This document shows positions 10,038 to 19,304 of a DNA stretch of 64,000 nucleotides, piece by piece (positions within the stretch are counted from its first letter, which is position 1; each line of letters begins with the position of its first letter). The notes below the pieces were generated by a model, which worked only from the letters and a program-made list of their open reading frames with translations, did no database searches and was not told the DNA's origin. Origin of the DNA: Hypericibacter adhaerens (lineage in GTDB: Bacteria > Pseudomonadota > Alphaproteobacteria > Dongiales > Dongiaceae); NCBI RefSeq assembly GCF_008728835.1, contig NZ_CP042582.1, forward strand, positions 2,569,001 to 2,633,000. Direction: 5' to 3'. A program made the translations under genes and the position numbers.

Positions 10038-10209
10038 CTTGCCCTACTCCTTGAAGCGGCGTTCCGCGTCCCTAGCCCGTTCCATCGGTCCGCAGACGGC
10101 AATGACCGGCCGGCACACCCCCGAGGCACGGTCGATCTTAGCGCGAACTCCGTCGCGCCGGAACGTCCGCGGGGCCCGGTGTCGTCTAGCGTTCAGGGAG
10201 GTGACGGGC

Positions 10210-10800
10210 TTACTGGCTGGCCGGCTTGGGTATGGTCACCGACGGCAGCTTGGCATTGAGGCCCTTCAGCGCGTCGGCGGTGATGTCGAAGCTGTTCGCG
10301 CTCAGCGGCACGGCCCGCTTGTCGAGAACCAGGGTGAGGCTGCGCTGCTTGGCGATGTCGGTCAGCACCCCGGCCAGCGCCTGGCTGACCTGTCCCATGC
10401 CGGCATTGAACGCGTCCTCGAGCTGTTGCTTCAGCTTCTCGGAGTTCTGCCGCAACTGGTCCATCTGCTGGCGAAGCTGGTCCTGCTTCTTGGCGAAGTC
10501 GTCCGCCGACAGGGTCGCTCGCTGCTCGGCCAGCTTCTTGTCCGCGTCCCGCAGCGCGTTCTCCTGCTGCGCGATCTGGGCCTGATAGGCATCCTTCTGC
10601 TTGTCCACCTGGGCGCGAACCGATTTGGCCGCGGTGGAATCCCGCAGGATCTGCTGGATGTCGATGACGGCGATGTTGAGGGGAGCCTGCTGGGTTGCAG
10701 GCTGGGCCGTCTCAGCGTGCGCTCTCGGGGCTGCGCTGGGCGCCAACACGGCAAGCGCCAGCATGGCCAACGCCAGCTGGCGATACCTTGAGTTCTTCAT
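10210..10800 (-). CDS. skp: Periplasmic chaperone Skp (OmpH family)
   Basis: Periplasmic holdase that carries unfolded outer-membrane proteins to the Bam complex. 196 residues. A signal peptide covers about residues 1-29 (hydrophobic LALAMLALAVLAPSAA, then AHA cleavage). The mature protein has the IAVIDIQQIL strand, then a long Gln/Lys/Asp-rich coiled coil (about 65-140) forming the tentacles, and a C-terminal strand with SLTLVLDKRA. The ATG at 10800 is preferred to a GTG one codon earlier. It follows bamA by 6 nt, so is co-transcribed. Confidence 0.93.
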   Translation of the reverse strand: MKNSRYRQLALAMLALAVLAPSAAPRAHAETAQPATQQAPLNIAVIDIQQILRDSTAAKSVRAQVDKQKDAYQAQIAQQENALRDADKKLAEQRATLSADDFAKKQDQLRQQMDQLRQNSEKLKQQLEDAFNAGMGQVSQALAGVLTDIAKQRSLTLVLDKRAVPLSANSFDITADALKGLNAKLPSVTIPKPASQ

Positions 10801-10806
10801 CACTAC

Positions 10807-13101
10807 CTAGAATCTCGTTCCTACGCTGAAACGGAAGTACTCTTCCTTGTCGTAATCCTGCTTCACGATCGGATACGCCAAGTCCACGGCGATCGGTCCG
10901 AAGGGGGATTTCCAAGTAATGCCCGAGCCGATCGAAACGCGCAACACATTCTCGTCAACCGAGGTGGGGGTGCTCAGGTCCGAATTCCAAAGCGAACCAA
11001 AATCGGAGAAAACACGCCCACGGATTTGATATTCCTCAGGCAATCCGAGGGGAAAGGCGAGCTGGATGGAGCCCACGTAATACATGTTGCCACCCAGGAA
11101 GTCGCCCGTGGCCCGGTCGCGGGGGCCGAGGCCGCCGATCTTGAATCCGCGGAAGGTATTTCCGCCGAGGCTGAACGAATCGATGATTCGGACGTCGTCG
11201 CCAAAGACGCCCTGGATATAGCCCACCTGCCCTTCGGCGCTGGCGGTGATGTCGCCGAGGAAGGTGTAGTAGTAGCCGCCATAGACCTCGCCCGCGGCGT
11301 AATACACGTCGCCGCCCAGGCCCGAGAAGTCGGTCGACAGCTGCAGGTAATAGCCGGTGCGCGGATCGAAGCGGTTGTCGCGCCGGTCGTAGATCAGGTC
11401 CTGGCCGACCAGCGAGCTGTAGGAGACGCCCTTCTGCTGCTTGATGGCGAGCGAGGCATCGTTGTCGACGTCGTAGATGTCGTTGCGCGTGAAGCGATAC
11501 CGCCAAGTCTGGCGCAGATATTCCTGGATATCGTAGGCCGCGCGCAGGCCGCCGCCGAGACGGCTCTGCTGGAACGAGCTCTCGCTGCGGTCGGTCTCGG
11601 TGCGGAACGCATCGACGCCGGCCGCGATCGGCTCGTCCATGAAATAGGGATCGGTGTAGCTCAGATTGACCTGCGAATTGCGGCCCGAGATGGTGAAATC
11701 CAGCCGCAGATCCTGACCGAGGCCCAGCAGGTTGCGTTCGCGCAGGTTGATCTGGCCCAGCGGACCGTCGCCGGTGGAGTAGCCGATGCCGAAGGTCAAT
11801 TCGCCGGTCGACTGCTCCTCGACGTTGACCGCGAGGTCGATCTTGTCGGGCTCGTCCGCGGGTTTCGCGGAGATGTCGACCTTGCTGAAGAAGCCCAGGT
11901 TCTGGATGCGCTGGCGCGTGCGCGTGAGCTTGGTGCTGTTGAAGGCGTCGCCCTCGGAGATGCGGAACTCGCGGCGGATGACCTTGTCGAGCGTGCGCAC
12001 GTTGCCGGTGATGTCGATCCGGTTGACGAAGACGCGGGGCCCTTCCTCGACCACATAGGTCAGGTTGATGATCTTGTTGCCCTTGTCGTCGGTCGCGCGC
12101 TCCAGCCGGGGCTCGATCTTGACGAAGGCGTAGCCCAGCGTGCCGATCGCCGTCGTCATCTGGTCGATCGATTTCTGCACCGCGGAGGAATCGTAGGTAT
12201 CCCCTTCGCTCGTCTCCAGATATTGCTGAAGCGTCTCGGGATCGAGGTCCTTGAGCCGGGAATCGACGTTGATCTTGCCGAAGTTGTAGAGATCGCCTTC
12301 ATCGACCGTGAAGGTGATGAAGAATGATTTCAGGTCGGACGAGAGCTCGGCCACGGCCGACACGACCTCGAAATCGGCGTAGCCGTTCGAGGTGTAGTAT
12401 TTCGTCAGCGCATCCTGGTCCGCCGCGAGCCGGTCGGGATCGTAGATGTCGGAGTTGGTGAGGAAACGGTAGAAGGCCGTCTCCTTGGTCAGGATCTGGT
12501 CGCGCAGGGTGCTGTCGCTGAAGGCCTTGTTGCCGACGAAGTCGATGCGCTCGACCGTGGTCAACGAGCCCTCGTTGATCTCGAAGACCAGATTGACGCG
12601 GTTCTGGTCCAGCGGGATGACCTTGGGCTCGACGGTCGCCGCGTAGCGGCCCGAACGACGGTAGAGCTCGAGGATGCGCTTGGTGTCTTCCTGGACGCGG
12701 GTCTGGGTATAGACCGTGCGCGGACGCAGCTGCACTTCGCTCTGGAGCTGCTTGTCGTCGATGCGGTCGTTACCCTCGAACGCCAGCTCGTTGATGATCG
12801 GGTTTTCCTTGACCACCACCACGAGCGTCCGGCCGTCGCGCTGGAAGGTGACGTCCGCGAACAGGCCGGTGGCGAACAGCGCCTTGAGGGCGCGGTCCAC
12901 TCGCACCGGCTCGAACGGATCGCCCGGCGAAATCTGCATGTAGGAACGAACCGTTTCCGATTCGATACGCTGATTGCCTTCGACGCGGATGTCGGAGATC
13001 GGTTCGCCCGTGAAGAAGTCCTGGGCGTGTACCGCCTGCAGCAAGCCACCGGTCAGAAACAATCCAAGCGCCAGCAGGAAAACCTTGCACCAGACCCGCA
13101 C
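10807..13101 (-). CDS. bamA: Outer membrane protein assembly factor BamA
   Basis: Omp85-family core of the Bam complex, which inserts beta-barrels into the outer membrane. 764 residues. The signal peptide is about 1-26 (FLLALGLFLTGGLLQAVHA). Five POTRA domains occupy about 30-420, beginning with ISDIRVEGNQRIE. The 16-strand barrel follows and ends in a terminal Phe. The loop-6 motif appears as NTFRGFKIGG, with Phe in place of the usual Val/Ile before RGF. The start is GTG at 13101; no ATG lies near the signal peptide. rseP is 42 nt upstream and skp 6 nt downstream. Confidence 0.97.
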   Translation of the reverse strand: MRVWCKVFLLALGLFLTGGLLQAVHAQDFFTGEPISDIRVEGNQRIESETVRSYMQISPGDPFEPVRVDRALKALFATGLFADVTFQRDGRTLVVVVKENPIINELAFEGNDRIDDKQLQSEVQLRPRTVYTQTRVQEDTKRILELYRRSGRYAATVEPKVIPLDQNRVNLVFEINEGSLTTVERIDFVGNKAFSDSTLRDQILTKETAFYRFLTNSDIYDPDRLAADQDALTKYYTSNGYADFEVVSAVAELSSDLKSFFITFTVDEGDLYNFGKINVDSRLKDLDPETLQQYLETSEGDTYDSSAVQKSIDQMTTAIGTLGYAFVKIEPRLERATDDKGNKIINLTYVVEEGPRVFVNRIDITGNVRTLDKVIRREFRISEGDAFNSTKLTRTRQRIQNLGFFSKVDISAKPADEPDKIDLAVNVEEQSTGELTFGIGYSTGDGPLGQINLRERNLLGLGQDLRLDFTISGRNSQVNLSYTDPYFMDEPIAAGVDAFRTETDRSESSFQQSRLGGGLRAAYDIQEYLRQTWRYRFTRNDIYDVDNDASLAIKQQKGVSYSSLVGQDLIYDRRDNRFDPRTGYYLQLSTDFSGLGGDVYYAAGEVYGGYYYTFLGDITASAEGQVGYIQGVFGDDVRIIDSFSLGGNTFRGFKIGGLGPRDRATGDFLGGNMYYVGSIQLAFPLGLPEEYQIRGRVFSDFGSLWNSDLSTPTSVDENVLRVSIGSGITWKSPFGPIAVDLAYPIVKQDYDKEEYFRFSVGTRF

Positions 13102-13143
13102 GCGCCGCCCCCTAGTCGCGAACCCCCTTCGGCCAGACCCCCG

Positions 13144-14280
13144 TCAGCCGATCAGGGTTCGGAAATGCTTGAAAATCTCCAGCGACACCAGGTCATTCCA
13201 GGTCGCAAAGACGAATAGCGTCAATACCATAGCCAACCCGATCCGCAAACCCCATTCCTCGGCTCTGGCGGAGAGGCGCCGGCCGCGCGCGGCTTCGGCC
13301 ATGTAGAACACGAGATGCCCGCCATCGAGCATCGGTACCGGGAACAAATTGATCAGGCCGAGATTGATCGACAGCACGGCCGTGAAGGTGACCCAGGCCG
13401 GAAATCCGAGCTTGGCGACGTCGCCCGACATCTTGCCGATCCGCAGGATGCCGCCGAGCTCGCCGCTCGAGCGCGTGCCGACGATCATCTGCCACACGGC
13501 CTTGAGGATGTTGGAGGTGGCATTCGCGGTCTCGCGCAGCGCGGCTCCCGCCGCCTGCACAGGACCGTAATGGATGACTTCCGCGGTACCGTCGCTGCCG
13601 ATCCCGAGGCGGCCGGCGCTGTGCTGGTTGCCGAAATTGTCGGTCAGCACGACGACATCGGGAACCGCGTGGAGGGTCATCGGCTGACCGTCGCGCACGA
13701 GGTCGATGGCCAGAGGCTCGTTGAGGCCGATCTCCACGGTACGCGCGATCTGATCGAAGCGCGTCACGCTCTGGCCATTGAGGCTGACGATCTTGTCGCC
13801 GGGCAGGATCCCTGCCCGTGCGGCGGCGCTGCCCTCGACGACCGTGCCGATCGTGGTCGAGGAAACCTGCTGGCCGTAGCTGGTGAAGAGGATGGCGAAG
13901 ACGATGGCGGCGAAGACGTAGTTCGCCGCGGGACCGGCGACCACGATCGCCATGCGGCGGACCACCGGCTTGTGGAAGAAGGATACCGAGCGCTCGTGGG
14001 CGGTCATCGGCCGAGGCGCTTCGCCGGCCTCGGCATCCTCGCGGTCGCCGAACATCTTCACATAGCCGCCGAGCGGCAGGACCGAGACCTTCCAGCGGGT
14101 GCCATGGCCGTCGGTGAAGCCGAACAGCTCGGGGCCGAAACCGATCGAGAACACCTCGACCTTCACCCCGGCCCAGCGCGCGATCAGGTAATGGCCCAGC
14201 TCGTGGACGAAGACCACGACGGTCAGCACCGCGACGAAGCTGACGGGGTATTGCAGGACCGGCGGCAGGAAATCGAGCAT
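13144..14280 (-). CDS. rseP: Site-2 intramembrane protease RseP
   Basis: Zinc metalloprotease that cuts transmembrane substrates such as anti-sigma factors and signal-peptide remnants. 378 residues, shorter than E. coli RseP, consistent with one PDZ domain as in Caulobacter MmpA. The zinc site is HELGH at 26-30 in the first membrane segment; the third ligand lies in PMLDGGHLVFY near the C-terminus. The PDZ domain is about 130-215 (GSAAARAGILPGDKIVSLNG). ATG at 14280 chosen over an adjacent TTG. dxr, usual between cdsA and rseP, is absent. Confidence 0.95.
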   Translation of the reverse strand: MLDFLPPVLQYPVSFVAVLTVVVFVHELGHYLIARWAGVKVEVFSIGFGPELFGFTDGHGTRWKVSVLPLGGYVKMFGDREDAEAGEAPRPMTAHERSVSFFHKPVVRRMAIVVAGPAANYVFAAIVFAILFTSYGQQVSSTTIGTVVEGSAAARAGILPGDKIVSLNGQSVTRFDQIARTVEIGLNEPLAIDLVRDGQPMTLHAVPDVVVLTDNFGNQHSAGRLGIGSDGTAEVIHYGPVQAAGAALRETANATSNILKAVWQMIVGTRSSGELGGILRIGKMSGDVAKLGFPAWVTFTAVLSINLGLINLFPVPMLDGGHLVFYMAEAARGRRLSARAEEWGLRIGLAMVLTLFVFATWNDLVSLEIFKHFRTLIG

Positions 14281-14367
14281 CAAACAACCTCGGTTGCTCG
14301 TGACGTCATTGGCGGGGGGATCAATCTAGCGGAAAGGCGGCCGCGCACCGAACCCGTAAGCGCGAGG

Positions 14368-14397
14368 ACACTAGGCTAAGGGCAAACCAACTGACAA
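14368..14397 (-). promoter_or_regulatory. Candidate sigma-70 promoter of the rseP-bamA-skp transcript
   Basis: On the minus strand TTGTCA (14392-14397) is followed by an 18-nt spacer and TAGTGT (14368-14373), placing a start site about 80 nt before rseP. It lies in the gap where dxr would normally be. Confidence 0.45.
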
Positions 14398-14400
14398 GGG

Positions 14401-14428
14401 CTGAACAAGGGCCGCTTTGTGGTATAAT
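14401..14428 (+). promoter_or_regulatory. Candidate plus-strand promoter facing into the cdsA 3' end
   Basis: CTGAAC (14401-14406), 16-nt spacer and a perfect TATAAT (14423-14428). It points away from rseP, toward the 3' end of minus-strand cdsA, so any RNA would be antisense to cdsA. The dyad GTGGT-N16-ACCAC spans the -10 region. Function unknown; chance in this AT-rich patch is possible. Confidence 0.3.
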
Positions 14429-14454
14429 ATGAAAAATCAACCACTTATCTGAGG

Positions 14455-15303
14455 TCACGGCCAGTCGCTTGCAAGAGGTGCGACGCCGGTGACCAGCACG
14501 AATCCCGCAACCGCAAGGGCCACGGCCACCAGCCCGTCCACCCGGTCGAGCATGCCGCCATGGCCGGGGATCAGACCTGAACTATCCTTAACGCCGAAAT
14601 GCCGCTTCACCGCGGATTCGAAGGCATCGCCGGCCTGCTCGATGAAGGCGAGCAGGAAGCTGAGGCAAGCGAGCGGCCAGGGGCTCGCCTGCCCGATCCA
14701 CCGTGCGGCGACATAGCCGACGACCAGGGCGCCCAGCGCGCCCCCCGCCAGCCCCGCCCAGGTCTTGTTGGGCGAGATCCGGGGAATGAGCTTGGGCCCG
14801 CCGATGAGCTTTCCCGCCGCGTAGGCGGCGGTGTCGATCGCCCAGACCAGGATCAGCAGCCAGAGCAGCGTGGCGAGGCCGGCCTCGGGGATGTCGCGCA
14901 GCCACGCCAGGGACAACGCCGGCAGCGCCACATAGAGGATGCCGGCGGCGAGCCAGCCGGCATGAGAGGCGCCCTCCCGCATCCCGGCGGCCAGGCCCAG
15001 GAGCAAGGTTCCGCCGGCCAGGAGCCACAGGGCGAGATCGAGCCTTCCCGACAGCGGGAGCAGGACGACAACGGCCACCAGCGCCACCATCGCCCAGCCG
15101 ATCGCACCCATGGATCCGCGGCTGGTCAGACGGCGCCATTCCCAGCCCATGGCGCCGGCGGCGATGGCGATCAGGATTGTCCAGACGGGATTGCCAAGCC
15201 AGAGCGCGCCCAGCACCACCGGCATCAGGACCAGCGCGGCCAGAGCACGCCGCGTCAGCGAGCCGACGGCGCCTGGCGCGCCGGAACCGGCGGGCGCCGT
15301 CAC
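14455..15303 (-). CDS. cdsA: Phosphatidate cytidylyltransferase
   Basis: Makes CDP-diacylglycerol from phosphatidate and CTP, the branch point for all phospholipids. 282 residues with about eight membrane segments. The CDS signature is complete: SAVKRHFGVKD followed by SGLIPGHGGMLDRVD near residues 230-255. The start is a GTG at 15303 overlapping the uppS TGA (GTGA). An upstream in-frame reading extends into uppS and is Arg-rich, so it is rejected. Downstream is the 174-nt gap before rseP. Confidence 0.95.
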   Translation of the reverse strand: MTAPAGSGAPGAVGSLTRRALAALVLMPVVLGALWLGNPVWTILIAIAAGAMGWEWRRLTSRGSMGAIGWAMVALVAVVVLLPLSGRLDLALWLLAGGTLLLGLAAGMREGASHAGWLAAGILYVALPALSLAWLRDIPEAGLATLLWLLILVWAIDTAAYAAGKLIGGPKLIPRISPNKTWAGLAGGALGALVVGYVAARWIGQASPWPLACLSFLLAFIEQAGDAFESAVKRHFGVKDSSGLIPGHGGMLDRVDGLVAVALAVAGFVLVTGVAPLASDWP

Positions 15304-16028
15304 GCGGAACGGCCGTAGCGTCGTTCGCGCCCGCCGAACTCGTGGATGGCCGCTGCGAGGTCGTCCTTGCCGAAATCGGGCCAGAACTTGTCGACGAAGA
15401 CCAGCTCCGCATAGGCCGACTGCCACAGCAGGAAGTTGCTGATGCGCTTCTCGCCGCTGGTTCGGATCACCAGATCTGGATCCGGCATGTCGGCCGTGAA
15501 CAGGTAGTGCTGGATCAGGTTCTCGTCGATGCGCTCGGCCGAGAGACGTCCCTCGGCCACATCGAGCGCGATGCGCCGCGCCGCCGATGCGATCTCGGCC
15601 CGGCCGCCATAGGACAGCGCCATGGTAAGACGCATGCGAGCGTTGGCGCTGGTCAAGGCCTCGGCGCGCTCGATCAGGCGGACGATGGCGGGGCTCAGGC
15701 GCTGGCGGTCGCCGATGACCGACAGGCGGATCCCGTTGCGGTGCAGCTCTTCGACCTCGCGCTCCAGATAGAAGCGCAGGAGCTGCATGAGATCGTCGAT
15801 CTCGGCCGTTGGGCGGCTCCAGTTCTCCGACGAGAACCCGAACAGCGTCAGATAGCCGATTCCCAGCTCCACGGCCCCCTGTACGGTGCGCCTCGCCGCC
15901 TCGGCGCCGCGCTGATGGCCGATCACGCGCGGCAGGCCGCGGGCCTTCGCCCAGCGACCGTTGCCGTCCATGATGATCGCGACGTGCAGCGGCGCAACCT
16001 GATCGGAGGATACGGGCAGAGGTTCCAT
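15300..16028 (-). CDS. uppS: Undecaprenyl diphosphate synthase (cis-prenyltransferase)
   Basis: Extends farnesyl-PP with isopentenyl-PP to the C55 carrier used in peptidoglycan and polysaccharide export. 242 residues. The catalytic Asp is D21 in IIMDGNGRWAKAR; FGFSSENWSRP and the C-terminal DLVIRTSGEKRISNFLLWQ and FVDKFWPDF are also diagnostic. frr ends 2 nt upstream, and cdsA starts inside its stop codon, so translation is coupled. Confidence 0.96.
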   Translation of the reverse strand: MEPLPVSSDQVAPLHVAIIMDGNGRWAKARGLPRVIGHQRGAEAARRTVQGAVELGIGYLTLFGFSSENWSRPTAEIDDLMQLLRFYLEREVEELHRNGIRLSVIGDRQRLSPAIVRLIERAEALTSANARMRLTMALSYGGRAEIASAARRIALDVAEGRLSAERIDENLIQHYLFTADMPDPDLVIRTSGEKRISNFLLWQSAYAELVFVDKFWPDFGKDDLAAAIHEFGGRERRYGRSA

Positions 16029-16030
16029 AC

Positions 16031-16588
16031 TCAGACCTGAAGGATCTCCTTCTCCTTCTGGGCGAGCGCCTCGTCCACCCGCTTGATATGGCCGTCGGTC
16101 ATCTTCTGGACCTCGTCCGAGCGGTGGCGGTGATCGTCCTGGGAGATCTTGCCGTCCTTCTCCATCTTCTTCAGCTGATCCATGCCCTCGCGGCGCACAT
16201 TGCGGACGGCGACGCGCGCCTGCTCCGCATATTTATGCGCGATCTTGGTGAGCTCCTGGCGCCGCTCCTGGCTGAGCTCCGGGATCGGGATGCGGACCAG
16301 CTGGCCGTCGGTCACGGGATTGAGGCCGAGGCCCGCCTCGCGGATGGCCTTCTCGACCGCGACCACCAGGCCGCGATCCCAGACCTGCACCGAGATCAGG
16401 CGCGGCTCCGGCACGTTGACATTGCCGACCTGGTTGATCGGCATGTCGCTGCCATAGGCCTTGACCACGACCTTGTCGAGCAGATGGGCCGAGGCGCGGC
16501 CGGTCCTGAGGCCGGAGAACTCGCGCTGCAACGCCTCCAGCGCGCTGTCCATGCGGCGACGGAGGTCATTCATCATGGCGTCAGGCAC
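16031..16588 (-). CDS. frr: Ribosome recycling factor
   Basis: Splits post-termination ribosomes together with EF-G. 185 residues, standard length. The three-helix bundle includes [16 protein letters not shown] and the C-terminal [24 protein letters not shown] start at 16588 is chosen because GAGG sits 7 nt before it; ATGs at 16576 and 16573 have no ribosome site and would shorten helix 1. The pyrH stop is 2 nt upstream. Confidence 0.95.
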   Translation of the reverse strand: MPDAMMNDLRRRMDSALEALQREFSGLRTGRASAHLLDKVVVKAYGSDMPINQVGNVNVPEPRLISVQVWDRGLVVAVEKAIREAGLGLNPVTDGQLVRIPIPELSQERRQELTKIAHKYAEQARVAVRNVRREGMDQLKKMEKDGKISQDDHRHRSDEVQKMTDGHIKRVDEALAQKEKEILQV

Positions 16589-16590
16589 GG

Positions 16591-17349
16591 CTATACCTCG
16601 TCCGTAATGATCGTGAATTTGCCGCGTCCGGCGAGGACGTCGGCGAGCGCGCCATCCTTCTGCATCGAGAACACGACCACGGGAATCTTGCTTTCCCGGG
16701 CGAGCGAGATGGCGGAGGCGTCCATGACTTTGAGGTCCTTCGACAGGACCTCCAAATAGGTCAGGCGGTCGAAGCGCTTGGCATCGGGATGGAGCTTCGG
16801 GTCGGCGCTGTAGACGCCGTCGACCTTGGTGCCCTTCATCAGGGCCTGGCAGCCCAGCTCCGAGGCGCGCAAGGCGGCGGCCGTGTCGGTGGTGAAGAAG
16901 GGGTTGCCGGTGCCTGCCGCGCAGATCACCACGCGGCCCTTCTCCAGGTGGCGCTGCGCGCGCCGGCGGATATAGGGCTCGCAGACGGTGGACATCGGGA
17001 TGGCGGAGAGCACGCGCGTCTGCACGCCCATGTTCTCGAGCGCGTTCTGCATCGCGAGCGCGTTGATGACGGTGGCGAGCATGCCCATGTAGTCGGCGCT
17101 CGCGCGCTGCATGCCCTGGGCGGCGCCGGCGATGCCGCGGAAGATATTGCCGCCGCCGATGACGAGGCAGAGCTCGAAACCGAGCCGGCTCGCGGCCGCC
17201 ACCTCGCGCGCGGTGCGCTCGACCGTCGCCGGGTCCAGGCCGAACTCGCGCGAGCCCATCAGGGCCTCGCCGGACAGCTTCAGCAGAACGCGTCGGAAAC
17301 GACCGGGAACGTCGGCGGGGGTGGCCTTCTTCGCGAGTTGCTCCGACAT
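16591..17349 (-). CDS. pyrH: UMP kinase
   Basis: Phosphorylates UMP to UDP in pyrimidine nucleotide synthesis; hexameric amino-acid-kinase fold, usually GTP-activated and UTP-inhibited. 252 residues. Visible motifs are [13 protein letters not shown] near 20-32, IGGGNIFRG near 64-72, and [15 protein letters not shown] near 143-157. A short polar N-terminal extension of about 18 residues precedes the core. It lies between tsf and frr; a 150-nt gap with two hairpins separates it from tsf. Confidence 0.96.
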   Translation of the reverse strand: MSEQLAKKATPADVPGRFRRVLLKLSGEALMGSREFGLDPATVERTAREVAAASRLGFELCLVIGGGNIFRGIAGAAQGMQRASADYMGMLATVINALAMQNALENMGVQTRVLSAIPMSTVCEPYIRRRAQRHLEKGRVVICAAGTGNPFFTTDTAAALRASELGCQALMKGTKVDGVYSADPKLHPDAKRFDRLTYLEVLSKDLKVMDASAISLARESKIPVVVFSMQKDGALADVLAGRGKFTIITDEV

Positions 17350-17436
17350 CGCTCCCTACCTCTTGGTCGTCCGGGCGGTCAACCGCCGGCGGCCGGGCGA
17401 TTCGGGCCCGGGCCGCGCGGGATCATACACCAAGCG

Positions 17437-17485
17437 GCCTGCCGCGGCAGGCTTCCGGGCGGGCGATCCCGCAAGACCGCCCGCC
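17437..17485 (-). terminator. Tandem hairpins between tsf and pyrH (possible attenuator)
   Basis: Two GC stems follow the tsf stop: GGCGGGCG with CGCCCGCC (17458-17465 and 17478-17485) and GCCTGCC-GC-GGCAGGC (17437-17452). Neither has a U tract, so partial termination or mRNA stabilisation is more likely than full termination. A TATGAT sequence (minus strand, 17422-17427) just beyond could be a -10 for pyrH, but no good -35 is visible. Confidence 0.4.
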
Positions 17486-17499
17486 GGCAACAGAGGTCC

Positions 17500-18426
17500 T
17501 CAATGGCCGAGCTGGGCCGCAACCTCCGCCGCGAAGTCCTTCTGCTCGCGTTCGATGCCCTCGCCCAGCGCCATCCGGACGAACCCGACCAGCTTCACCG
17601 GCGCGCCGACCGTCTTGGCGGCCTGTTCAACGATCTGCTTCACCCGGCTCTCGCCGTCGACGACATAGAGCTGCTCCAGCAGCACCACGTCCTCGTAGTA
17701 TTTCCGCAAGCGGCCTTCGACCATCTTGGCGATGATCTCCTCCGGCTTGCCCGACGCCCGCGCCTGCTCTGCCAGGATCGAGCGCTCGCGCTCGAGCTGC
17801 TTCGGGTCGACCTCGGCGATGGTCAGCGCCTGCGGGTTGGCCGCGGCCACATGCATGGCGAGCTGCTTGCCGAGCGCCGTCAGCTTCTCCTTGTCGCCGG
17901 TGGATTCCAGGCCCACCAGCACGCCGATCTTGCCAAGGCCGGGAACGGTCGCGTTGTGGACATAGCTGGCCACGATGCCCTGCCCCACCTTTACCTCGGC
18001 CGCACGGCGCAGATTCATGTTCTCGCCGATCGTGGCGATCAATTGCGTCAATTTCTCGGCCACGGATTTGCCTTCGCCGGGATAGGCCTGCTGGGCGAGG
18101 GCCGCGATATCGGCGCCCTTGGCGGCGGCGATCGCCGTCACCTTGCGGACGAAATCCTGGAACTGCTCGTTGCGCGCCACGAAATCGGTCTCGGCATTGA
18201 CCTCGACCACGGCGCCGTGCGTGCCTTCGGCGGCCACGCCGACGAGGCCCTCGGCCGCGACGCGGCCGGACTTCTTGGCGGCCGCGGCCAGGCCCTTCTT
18301 GCGCAGCCAGTCGACCGCCTGCTCCAGATCGCCGGCCGTCTCGTTCAGCGCCTTCTTGCAGTCCATCATCCCTGCGCCGGTCTTTTCGCGCAGTTCCTTC
18401 ACCAGCGCTGCGGATACCTCAGCCAT
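17500..18426 (-). CDS. tsf: Elongation factor Ts
   Basis: Nucleotide exchange factor for EF-Tu. 308 residues. The N-terminal UBA-like domain is [19 protein letters not shown] (9-27); the invariant TDFVARNE is at 80-87; the core subdomains and a C-terminal module follow. The ATG at 18426 is the family start; the open frame extends further upstream but is Arg-rich. It follows rpsB by 95 nt in the standard rpsB-tsf operon. Confidence 0.97.
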   Translation of the reverse strand: MAEVSAALVKELREKTGAGMMDCKKALNETAGDLEQAVDWLRKKGLAAAAKKSGRVAAEGLVGVAAEGTHGAVVEVNAETDFVARNEQFQDFVRKVTAIAAAKGADIAALAQQAYPGEGKSVAEKLTQLIATIGENMNLRRAAEVKVGQGIVASYVHNATVPGLGKIGVLVGLESTGDKEKLTALGKQLAMHVAAANPQALTIAEVDPKQLERERSILAEQARASGKPEEIIAKMVEGRLRKYYEDVVLLEQLYVVDGESRVKQIVEQAAKTVGAPVKLVGFVRMALGEGIEREQKDFAAEVAAQLGH

Positions 18427-18521
18427 GTGATTCCTCGTCTCGTCTATCGGTTGGTGCGTAGGCCCGGCGGGCGACGCGAAGGCCAGGAGCCGGCCTTGGC
18501 GTCGCCCCGCCGTCGCGAAAA

Positions 18522-19304
18522 TCAGGCGGAGGGCTGGGCCTCGTCCTGGCCGGCCGACGGCAGCTGCTCGGCCGGCACCTGCTCGGCCTCGCCGACATCG
18601 GCGCCGGTGGCGATGGCCTCGGCCTGAAGACCGTCGAGGACGGCATCCGAGACGAGATCGCAATACATCGCGATCGCGCGCGTGGCGTCGTCATTCCCCG
18701 GGATCGGGTAGGTGATGTTCGCCGGATCGGAGTTGCTGTCGACCACGGCCGCGACCGGAATGCCCAGCTTGCGGGCCTCGGCGACGGCGATGGCTTCCTT
18801 GTTGGTGTCGATGATGAAGAGGATGTCCGGACGGCCGCCCATCTCCTTGATCCCGCCCAGCGCCCGCTCCAGCTTGTCGCGCTCGCGCGTCAGCTGCAGC
18901 AGCTCCTTCTTGGTGAAGCCCTGGCCGCCCTCGGCCAGCTTCTCGTCGAGCTCGCGCAGCCGCTTGATCGAGTTGGAGATGGTCTTCCAGTTCGACAGCA
19001 TGCCGCCGAGCCAGCGGTGATTGACGTAATACTGGCCGCAGCGCTTGGCCGCCTCGGCGATCTTGTCGGAGGCCGGCCGCTTGGTGCCGACGAAGAGCAC
19101 GCGCCCGCCGCCCGCGACCACGTCGCGGACCGCCTGCAGCGCCTGATAGAGCATCGGCACGGTCTGCTCGAGATCGAGGATATGGACGCCATTGCGGACG
19201 CCGAAGATGTACGGCGCCATCTTCGGATTCCAGCGGCGGGTGTGATGGCCGAAATGAACGCCAGACTCCAGGAGCTGGCGCATGGTGAAAGTCGGCATTG
19301 CCAT
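18522..19304 (-). CDS. rpsB: 30S ribosomal protein S2
   Basis: Small-subunit protein needed for S1 binding and 30S maturation. 260 residues, with [28 protein letters not shown] split by the S2 signature region and [18 protein letters not shown] in the middle. The C-terminal tail is acidic and rich in Glu, Gln and Ala beyond the E. coli length. First gene of the rpsB-tsf-pyrH-frr cluster, preceded by a 283-nt leader region that includes an AT-rich island. Confidence 0.97.
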   Translation of the reverse strand: MAMPTFTMRQLLESGVHFGHHTRRWNPKMAPYIFGVRNGVHILDLEQTVPMLYQALQAVRDVVAGGGRVLFVGTKRPASDKIAEAAKRCGQYYVNHRWLGGMLSNWKTISNSIKRLRELDEKLAEGGQGFTKKELLQLTRERDKLERALGGIKEMGGRPDILFIIDTNKEAIAVAEARKLGIPVAAVVDSNSDPANITYPIPGNDDATRAIAMYCDLVSDAVLDGLQAEAIATGADVGEAEQVPAEQLPSAGQDEAQPSA

